Assembly (NCBI GenBank): GCA_002256595.1
Contig: NOLC01000248.1
Span: 1 to 8,403, forward strand
DNA from: Methanosaeta sp. NSP1
GTDB lineage: Archaea > Halobacteriota > Methanosarcinia > Methanotrichales > Methanotrichaceae
Length of the DNA: 8,403 nucleotides
Direction: 5' to 3'
Under the pieces are notes generated by a model that saw nothing but the letters and a program-made list of their open reading frames with translations, did no database searches and was not told the DNA's origin. Numbering within the stretch: position 1 is the stretch's first letter; each line of letters opens with the position of its first letter. Positions 1 to 5,051 of the stretch are shown piece after piece. Made by a program: the position numbers and the translations under genes.

Positions 1-831
1 CGACTGGGAATTATTTCCCAGGGACAAGAGAATCTCTGATTGGAGCAGCCAGGCATCTTCGCGGCCCATGTCCGCCTGCAGCGAACGGTTGACGCTCTGC
101 AGGGCAGAAGAGATGGAGCCGCGGCCCATATATTCCTCCGCCATCTCAAGATAGCGGGCCGATTCAGAGCTCTCCAGCTTTTTTTCGGGGCTGGATTCCT
201 TCTCCAATTTGTTTTCTCTGGCCAGATCCGCCGAGTCATTGCTCCTGGAGAGGGAAGAGAGAGCCTCCAGGGCCTTTCGCTTGCCCTCCAGGGCTGAGGG
301 CTCATTTGAGGAGAATGCCAGAGCTGCCTCATAGCTCTCTGCTGCCAGAGCATACTGGCCATCCTTATAAAGCAGGTCGCCTCTCCGGCTAAGAGCCTTT
401 GCCTGAAATTGGGCTGCATCCTGGTTCTGGGGGTCCAGGAGGCGAGCCTGCTCCAGCCATTCCAGGGCCAGGCTGACATTTCCGGCAGCAAGCTCTTCCT
501 GGCCCAGCCTGGTCAGTAGAAGTGACTTGGCCTCTTTGGCTTTTGCAGACCATTGGCCGGAGGAGAGGACCTGATCATAGCAGGAGAGGGCATCATCTGT
601 CTTTCCCATGCCCTCCAGAGCCGAGCATCTGATCTCACTAAACCGGCTGTCTTGAGGAGCAAGGGCAAGAGCCTCGCTGCTGACGCTGTAAGCCTCTTCA
701 AAGCTGCCCCGGTCAAGAGAGTCCTGACATTGGGCCAGCAATGCATTGAGCATCCCATCCCGACCGGCATGGGCCAGGCCCTGGCCTAGGGCATTGCGGT
801 AGAACCGCCTGGCATCCTCGTACTTCTCCAT
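1..831 (-). CDS. TPR-repeat protein, downstream portion (frame-shifted continuation, cut by window edge)
   Basis: On the minus strand a frame is open from about base 834 to base 1 and encodes about 278 residues of TPR-like helical repeats. Recognisable units include SLDRGSFEEAYSVSSEALAL, KDGQYALAAESYEAAL and RGSISSALQSVNRSLQ. A charged Ser/Glu/Lys-rich linker (around SRSNDSADLAREN) separates the last repeat from those before it. It directly continues the TPR gene starting at 1165 but in another frame, so the two were probably one protein. The first in-frame ATG is at 831 and has GGAGG six bases upstream, so independent initiation is possible. TPR proteins are protein-binding scaffolds. The upstream part carries a signal peptide, so the intact product would act outside the membrane. 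No catalytic motif is visible. The 3' end lies outside the window. A sequencing error at the junction cannot be excluded. Confidence 0.65.
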   Translation of the reverse strand, partial: MEKYEDARRFYRNALGQGLAHAGRDGMLNALLAQCQDSLDRGSFEEAYSVSSEALALAPQDSRFSEIRCSALEGMGKTDDALSCYDQVLSSGQWSAKAKEAKSLLLTRLGQEELAAGNVSLALEWLEQARLLDPQNQDAAQFQAKALSRRGDLLYKDGQYALAAESYEAALAFSSNEPSALEGKRKALEALSSLSRSNDSADLARENKLEKESSPEKKLESSESARYLEMAEEYMGRGSISSALQSVNRSLQADMGREDAWLLQSEILLSLGNNSQS

Positions 832-1165
832 AGCCGTCCTCCAGCCAATAATCCGGATTCGTATCATCCTTTTTCAGGGCGAAGCTGAGGCACATCTCAG
901 CCATCTTATAGCGGCCCAGCCGGGAGAGTGCTATGCCCTTGCCGCCCCAGGCGGAGGCATTGCCGCCATCGATCTTCAGGGCCCGGTCAAAGCAGCTTAC
1001 GGCCAGCTTGTAGCTGCCGTTTTCCAAAGAACTGTGGCCTTCTCCCAGCCAGTAGTCTGCGTTGTCCTGAGGCGCAGCAGACGCAGAAATGATCAGCACC
1101 AGAGCGGATAAAATGAGATAAGACGAGAGTTGTAAGAGGCGAGGAGACGGGGGCAAGTCAATCAT
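713..1165 (-). CDS. Secreted TPR-repeat protein, N-terminal fragment ending in a frameshift
   Basis: The frame starts at ATG 1165 and has a stretch of about 20 hydrophobic residues (LSSYLILSALVLIISASAA, about residues 13-31), which looks like a signal peptide with Ala-Ala at the likely cleavage site. TPR repeats follow with an exact 34-residue period, marked by tryptophans at 39, 73 and 107. The third repeat breaks after about residue 110 (WLED, near base 836). From there to the stop the frame encodes a Pro/Gly/Cys-rich tail unlike TPR, while TPR coding resumes in another frame. The real coding part is therefore about 1165-836, and the tail to 713 is out-of-frame read-through. There is no Shine-Dalgarno motif before the ATG, but a TATA-like element lies about 26-34 bases upstream, which fits a leaderless transcript. 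It lies 82 bases downstream of ribK on the same strand. Confidence 0.65.
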   Translation of the reverse strand: MIDLPPSPRLLQLSSYLILSALVLIISASAAPQDNADYWLGEGHSSLENGSYKLAVSCFDRALKIDGGNASAWGGKGIALSRLGRYKMAEMCLSFALKKDDTNPDYWLEDGYGEVRGCQAVLPQCPRPGPGPCRSGWDAQCIAGPMSGLS

Positions 1166-1189
1166 CGATTCAAGCAGAAGGCCAGATTA

Positions 1190-1199
1190 AGATATATTA
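1190..1199 (-). promoter_or_regulatory. Probable TATA box of the TPR gene
   Basis: Read on the minus strand this is TAATATATC, an AT-rich element in an otherwise GC-rich region. Its centre lies about 29 bases before the ATG at 1165. Archaeal transcription starts about 25-28 bases after the TATA centre, so the transcript would start nearly at the ATG, matching the lack of a ribosome binding site. Position and composition are seen; promoter function is inferred. Confidence 0.35.
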
Positions 1200-1247
1200 C
1201 CAGCGCCTCATCTGAGCATAGTCGCTGCTGCCTCTTGTAGGGAATAA

Positions 1248-1616
1248 TCATATTATCACCTCAACGCTGTCGCCGTCTTTCAGATCCAGTGTCCTGCGCA
1301 GGTTCGCCGGGGCTATGACCTCAATCAGCTCCGGCGGATGGCGGCTTTTCTCCGGCCGGATGGCGGCGGCGTCCATGCCGCCCACCCTGATACGGTAGCA
1401 CCGGCAGCCGCCGAAGCACTCCTCTCCCTCAGAGAAACCCCGGATCAGAATGGAGGGAGATGAGGCCGGGAATGGCTCATCCAAGAGCACATTGAGGGTG
1501 CCGGGGAAGGGAACGAATCCCAGGCGCTCCAGGAACTGGCGGCGGTAGCCCTCCCGAGAGAGGAAGAATCCGGCCTGTCCCAGGCCTGCTGTAATTTTCC
1601 CTTGCATTATACGCAT
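1248..1616 (-). CDS. ribK: CTP-dependent riboflavin kinase (archaeal type, DUF120)
   Basis: This 122-residue protein is the archaeal riboflavin kinase, which makes FMN from riboflavin using CTP rather than ATP as phosphate donor. FMN feeds FAD synthesis and, in methanogens, general flavoenzyme supply. The family pattern is clear: an N-terminal GKITAGLGQAGFFLS segment, then GFVPFPGTLNVLL, whose Thr-Leu-Asn belongs to the Mg/nucleotide site, and a C-terminal block with ELIEVIAPANLRRTLDLKDG and DSVEVII. The order and length match the single-domain form known from Methanocaldococcus (about 135 residues). There is no N-terminal helix-turn-helix domain, which some relatives have. An in-frame TAA lies 24 bases before the first ATG, so the start is ATG 1616 or the second ATG at 1607. 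The latter has AGG nine bases upstream, so the choice between them is open. It is cytoplasmic. Confidence 0.93.
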   Translation of the reverse strand: MRIMQGKITAGLGQAGFFLSREGYRRQFLERLGFVPFPGTLNVLLDEPFPASSPSILIRGFSEGEECFGGCRCYRIRVGGMDAAAIRPEKSRHPPELIEVIAPANLRRTLDLKDGDSVEVII

Positions 1617-1797
1617 CCTGCTTTCAGCAAAGAACGCTTATGGGATCAAGATTTCGGTCTGCGGAGAAATACATCTCCAAAGCTATCTTTTTCCTTGATT
1701 TGCCGACCATTAGCCGAGGTCAGGGATATTCAGGATGGGGGCGATATTTTCGTAAATCCGATAGAAGAATTGATAATGAGGCAATTGAAAAGGAGCC

Positions 1798-1806
1798 GGA
1801 GGGTGA
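1798..1806 (+). promoter_or_regulatory. Ribosome binding site for the small membrane protein
   Basis: GGAGGGTGA lies six bases before TTG 1813 and twelve before ATG 1819. The TGA at 1804-1806 is also an in-frame stop, so translation cannot start further upstream. The spacing favours the TTG start. Confidence 0.5.
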
Positions 1807-1812
1807 GCTGCT

Positions 1813-2115
1813 TTGAAAATGGGACGAATTCTGGTCAAGATAAACCGCATATCCGCCTGGTTTCTCCTCCTGTTCATGATCATCTTCATCATCTCCGGAT
1901 ATGCCTGGTGGAACAGGATTCTGCTATCCCTTCAGACCGCCAGGTACCTGCATACCGAGCTGGACCTGCTGCTGGTGTTTTTCTTCCTGGTGCACATATT
2001 GATCAGCACTCGTTTCACTCTGGCCCGCTGGAGGGTGGGCCACAGGATGCTGGTGGATCTGCTGCTCCTGGGCACAGGCATATCCTTCTTCTGGCTGGTT
2101 TTGAGCATCCGCTGA
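1813..2115 (+). CDS. Small three-helix membrane protein with His-X13-His, possible b-heme binder (DUF4405-like)
   Basis: This 100-residue protein is largely hydrophobic, with predicted membrane helices at about residues 14-33, 47-66 and 79-97. Helix 2 contains H47 and H61, 14 residues apart (LHTELDLLLVFFFLVHILIS). They would lie on the same helix face at opposite membrane sides. That spacing is characteristic of b-type heme ligands in cytochrome b families, and the pattern of an LH near the helix start and a VH near its end recalls DUF4405 proteins. A role in membrane electron transfer is therefore an inference; no redox partner gene is next to it. Helix 1 has the SGYAWW motif common in such proteins. 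Start: TTG 1813, supported by GGAGGGTGA; the alternative is ATG 1819. It is divergent from ribK and separated by 196 bases with no clear TATA box. A stretch of this size with a good ribosome site and three clean helices is unlikely to be chance. Confidence 0.7.
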   Translation: MKMGRILVKINRISAWFLLLFMIIFIISGYAWWNRILLSLQTARYLHTELDLLLVFFFLVHILISTRFTLARWRVGHRMLVDLLLLGTGISFFWLVLSIR

Positions 2116-2126
2116 GCGGAAGCTCA
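2113..2126 (+). other. Small hairpin overlapping the stop codon
   Basis: TGAGC and GCTCA form a perfect 5-bp stem closed by a GGAA (GNRA-type) tetraloop. The stem's first bases are the stop codon of the membrane protein gene. No T-run follows directly, so a terminator role is uncertain and chance is possible. Confidence 0.2.
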
Positions 2127-2132
2127 CCGCAA

Positions 2133-2142
2133 GGTTTATCTA
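2133..2142 (+). promoter_or_regulatory. Probable TATA box of the regulator-Cdc48-LonB-TldD operon
   Basis: GGTTTATCTA, preceded by CAA, resembles the archaeal TATA element with a purine-rich BRE edge. It is the only such element between the membrane protein stop and the regulator start. The predicted transcription start is near 2162-2166, giving a leader of about 20-25 bases and placing the start inside the palindromic operator. Function is inferred. Confidence 0.5.
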
Positions 2143-2149
2143 ACTTATT

Positions 2150-2173
2150 GTTACTAACTTAAAGTTAAGTAAA
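2150..2173 (+). promoter_or_regulatory. Putative Phr-type operator (palindrome at the transcription start)
   Basis: The core TAACTT-A-AAGTTA (2155-2167) is a perfect inverted repeat, and a further TAACTT occurs at 2141-2146. The Pyrococcus Phr site, as I remember it, is TTTA, 3 bases, AC, 5 bases, GT, 1 base, A, 2 bases, AAAA. At exactly that spacing this site has GTTA (2150), AC (2157), GT (2164), A (2167) and TAAA (2170), so 11 of 13 fixed positions agree. Overlap with the predicted transcription start matches how Phr blocks polymerase recruitment. The palindrome is directly visible; assignment to the downstream regulator is inference. Confidence 0.5.
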
Positions 2174-2184
2174 GTCATAACTGA

Positions 2185-2811
2185 GTGATGATATTGGATC
2201 CGGTTGAGCTTCTAGATATCCTGGGAAATGAGAACAGAAGGCGCATCCTGCAGCTTCTCTCTTTTCGCCCCTTTTATTTCAATGAGATGGCCAAGAGGCT
2301 GGATGTGGGGCCCAAGGCGGTCATAGACCATCTGGAGATGCTGGAGCGGGCCGGTTTGGTGGAGTGCTATCAGGAGCAGGGAAGGCGAAAATACTTCCGC
2401 ATAGCCAGAAAGACGGTGCTGGAGGTGGCTCTTTCGCCCCATTCCTATGGCGTGCGGGCCTATCTCTCCGAGGATGCACCTAAAACAGAAGATGCAGATC
2501 CGGCCTTAGATTTAAAGAACCTTCGGGAAGAGCTCTACAGCCTGGAGCAAAAGAGGCTGGAGCTGCGCGTCCTCCTGGAGCAGATCGAGTCCCGGGAGAT
2601 GGAGATCAAGAAGATGGCCTGCCGTGCCGCTGAGGGCTGTGCTGAAGATCAGCTAGAGGCGGAGATACTCTCGGCACTGCTCTGCGGCGATGCCGATTCA
2701 TCTCTTCTGGCCCAGAAGCTGGAGGTGGCGGAAGCGGTGGTAGCGGACCGGCTGAGGCAGCTTAAAGACCGGGGCGCAGTTCATATAGCAGACCAAAAAT
2801 GGAGCATCTGA
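2185..2811 (+). CDS. Phr-like winged-helix heat-shock transcriptional regulator
   Basis: This 208-residue DNA-binding protein is ArsR-like. Its N-terminal winged helix (about residues 8-75) contains LLDILGNENRRRILQLL, the recognition region VGPKAVIDHLEMLERAGLVE and the wing GRRKYFRI. This closely resembles my recollection of Phr, the Pyrococcus furiosus heat-shock repressor of about 200 residues (which has LGNETRRRIL and a QKAVLEHL helix). The segment VLEVALSPHSYGVRAY also has a counterpart in Phr. A charged helix, probably a dimerising coiled coil, spans about 108-145. A second possible helix-turn-helix occupies 154-205 (SLLAQKLE then VVADRLRQLKDRGAV), which Pyrococcus Phr seems to lack. Cysteines lie at 61, 146, 152 and 167. 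The start is GTG 2185 or ATG 2188, with only a weak ribosome site. It is the first gene of the operon, nine bases before the Cdc48 gene, so it probably represses its own transcription and that of the proteolysis genes behind it. Confidence 0.85.
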   Translation: MMILDPVELLDILGNENRRRILQLLSFRPFYFNEMAKRLDVGPKAVIDHLEMLERAGLVECYQEQGRRKYFRIARKTVLEVALSPHSYGVRAYLSEDAPKTEDADPALDLKNLREELYSLEQKRLELRVLLEQIESREMEIKKMACRAAEGCAEDQLEAEILSALLCGDADSSLLAQKLEVAEAVVADRLRQLKDRGAVHIADQKWSI

Positions 2812-2820
2812 TAGATCCAC

Positions 2821-5037
2821 ATGGAGAGAGAAGAGATGACAAGCGCAGAGTCGGTCCAAGAGGTGCAGGAAGGCGATAATTCTGTCCAGCTGCGGGTTGC
2901 CGAGGCCTATCATAAGGATGCAGGAAAGGGTGTGGCCAGGATTGGAGCGGCAGCCATGGCCTCTCTCTCACTGGAAAATGGCGGCGTGGTGGAGATCAAA
3001 GGGAAGGATAAGCTCTATGCCATAGCCTGGCCGGGAAACCCTGAGGATTCCGAGGATCTGATCAGAATCGATGGCAACACCAGGGCCAACCTGGGGGCGG
3101 GCATAGACAGCAAGGTGGCCGTCTCCCGGGCCCAGGCCAGGCCGGCCAGGAAGATTGTGGTCGCCCCCACCCGGCCCATCCGGCTCATGGGAGGGCCGGC
3201 CTATCTCCTGCGCATGCTGCAGGGAAGAGCCGTGGTCAAGGGAGAGATGCTGCGGGTGGAGATGATCAACAGCAGCCTCAACCTGGCTGTGGTCAGCACC
3301 ATGCCCGGCGGAGCGGTGCTGGTCACGCCGGAGACCATAATCAGCATCACCCGTGAGACCCTGGAGGAGCTGGCACTGCATGTGAGGGAGATCTCCTACG
3401 AGGACATCGGGGGCCTGGCCAGGGAGATCAGAGAGATAAGGGAGATGATCGAGGTGCCTCTGCGCCATCCCGAGCTGTTCTCCCGCCTGGGCATCAATCC
3501 CCCTCGCGGGGTTTTGCTCTACGGCCCTCCCGGCACGGGAAAGACGCTCATCGCCAGGGCCGTGGCCGGAGAGACCGATGCCAACTTCATTTCCATCTCC
3601 GGACCGGAGATAGTCTCCAAATTCTATGGTGAGAGCGAGCAGCGGCTGCGCCAGATCTTTGATGAGGCAGCCAAGACCGATCCCTCCATCATATTCATAG
3701 ATGAGATCGACTCCATCGATCCTAAAAGAGAGGAGGTATCCGGGGACCTGGAGAGGCGAGTGGTAGCCCAGCTCCTCTCCCTCATGGACGGCCTGTCCTC
3801 AAGGGGCGAGGTGATAGTGATAGCCGCCACCAACCGGCCCAATGCCCTCGACCCCGCCATCCGCAGGGGCGGGCGGTTCGACCGGGAAGTCGAGATCGGC
3901 ATTCCCAATAAGAACGGCCGGCTGGAGGTATTGTATGTTCATACCCGGGGCATGCCTCTGGATGAGTCTTTAGACCTTAAGGAGGTGGCCGATGCCACCC
4001 ACGGCTTCGTGGGAGCTGACCTCTACGCCCTCTGCAAAGAGGCGGCCATGCGCACCCTGGAGAGGGCTCTGCCGGACCTGGATATAAAAGAGGACATACC
4101 GGCGGAGGTGGTGGAGGGTCTTCTGGTCACCAAAGAGGACTTCTCCGAGGCCATGAAGAAGATCGAGCCCTCGGCCATGAGAGAGGTCTTCGTGGAGGTG
4201 GCCGAGGTGCACTGGGATGAGGTGGGCGGCCTTGAGGGAGCCAAGAAGGCCCTGATCGAGGCCGTGGACTGGCCTCTCAAATATCCGGAGGCATTCTCTG
4301 CGGTCGGTATCCGGCCCCCGCGGGGCATACTGCTCTATGGCCTGCCAGGAACTGGCAAGACCCTCCTGGTGAGAGCTCTGGCCACGGAGAGCAACATCAA
4401 TTTCATCAGCGTCAAGGGCCCGGAGCTTCTGAGCAAGTGGGTAGGGGAATCGGAGCGGGCGGTGCGGGAGGTCTTCCGCAAAGCCCGTCAGGCGGCGCCG
4501 GCCCTGATATTCTTCGATGAGATCGATTCTCTACTACCTGGCAGGGGAAGCGGATCTGATTCCCATGCCACGGAGAGGGTGGTCAGCCAGTTTCTGACCG
4601 AGATGGACGGCCTGGTGCAGCTCAAGGATGTGGTGGTGGTGGCCGCCACCAACCGGCCGGACCTCCTGGACAGCTCCATGCTCCGACCGGGAAGATTCGA
4701 TCGTTTGATTTATATTCCCATGCCGGATATCAAAGCAAGGGCGAGGATACTGGAGATATTCCTCTCTAAAATGGCCTGCTCCGGGGTGTCGCCGCAGTGG
4801 CTGGCCGAATTGACCGAGGGCTTTTCCGGTGCGGACCTGGAGATGCTCTGCCATGAGGCGGGAATGCTGGCTTTGAGAGAGCACATCCGGCCGGAGATGA
4901 GAAGAGAGGAGTTGATCATCGATCGGATAAGGGTTTCTCGCGAGCATTTCCAGGAAGTTTCGAATCTGGTCAGACCTCATCTATCCAAAGAAATGCTTGA
5001 AGAGTACCAGAAGATGATCTGTGAGTTCAAAGCCTAG
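2821..5037 (+). CDS. Cdc48/VCP-family double AAA+ ATPase (VAT-like unfoldase)
   Basis: This 738-residue hexameric unfoldase uses ATP to pull proteins apart, usually for the proteasome. Residues about 20-190 are the substrate-binding N domain (VQLRVAEAYHKDAGKGVARI onward). D1 starts at YEDIGG (193), with Walker A GPPGTGKT (235-242), pore loop KFYGE, Walker B DE (294-295) and arginine region RRGGRFDRE (348-356). D2 starts at WDEVGG (465), with Walker A GLPGTGKT (507-514), pore loop KWVGE, Walker B FFDEID (D566, E567) and RPGRFDR. Both ATPase sites look intact. Small deviations are Leu for Pro in the D2 P-loop and Gly for Pro in the D1 arginine segment. The C-terminus (ICEFKA) lacks the hydrophobic-Tyr-X tail used for proteasome docking. 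ATG 2821 has no ribosome site, whereas ATG 2836 has GGAG nine bases upstream, so the true start may be Met6. It lies between the regulator and lonB, 9 and 14 bases apart, which implies co-transcription. Archaea often have several paralogs. Confidence 0.96.
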   Translation: MEREEMTSAESVQEVQEGDNSVQLRVAEAYHKDAGKGVARIGAAAMASLSLENGGVVEIKGKDKLYAIAWPGNPEDSEDLIRIDGNTRANLGAGIDSKVAVSRAQARPARKIVVAPTRPIRLMGGPAYLLRMLQGRAVVKGEMLRVEMINSSLNLAVVSTMPGGAVLVTPETIISITRETLEELALHVREISYEDIGGLAREIREIREMIEVPLRHPELFSRLGINPPRGVLLYGPPGTGKTLIARAVAGETDANFISISGPEIVSKFYGESEQRLRQIFDEAAKTDPSIIFIDEIDSIDPKREEVSGDLERRVVAQLLSLMDGLSSRGEVIVIAATNRPNALDPAIRRGGRFDREVEIGIPNKNGRLEVLYVHTRGMPLDESLDLKEVADATHGFVGADLYALCKEAAMRTLERALPDLDIKEDIPAEVVEGLLVTKEDFSEAMKKIEPSAMREVFVEVAEVHWDEVGGLEGAKKALIEAVDWPLKYPEAFSAVGIRPPRGILLYGLPGTGKTLLVRALATESNINFISVKGPELLSKWVGESERAVREVFRKARQAAPALIFFDEIDSLLPGRGSGSDSHATERVVSQFLTEMDGLVQLKDVVVVAATNRPDLLDSSMLRPGRFDRLIYIPMPDIKARARILEIFLSKMACSGVSPQWLAELTEGFSGADLEMLCHEAGMLALREHIRPEMRREELIIDRIRVSREHFQEVSNLVRPHLSKEMLEEYQKMICEFKA

Positions 5038-5051
5038 AGGACCCGAAAAGC

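Noticed and set aside
40..789. Plus-strand frames of 78-85 codons opposite the TPR gene
   Set aside because: The opposite strand has continuous TPR coding here, and the plus-strand products show no motifs or ribosome sites.
1617..1812. Divergent gap between ribK and the small membrane protein, searched for promoters, RNA genes and repeats
   Set aside because: A few AT-rich spots (such as GATATTTTCG near 1742) do not sit at convincing distances from either start, and no stable hairpin or RNA gene was recognised.
2135..2157. A second possible Phr-like site (TTTA, AC, GT, A, AA) overlapping the TATA box
   Set aside because: It needs one extra base between TTTA and AC and lacks the terminal AAAA. 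The site at 2150-2173 fits better without spacing changes.
1602..2162. 186-codon plus-strand frame overlapping the membrane protein gene
   Set aside because: The product has no domain and is His/Pro-rich like an out-of-frame translation. The overlapping 1813 frame has three clean membrane helices and a ribosome site.
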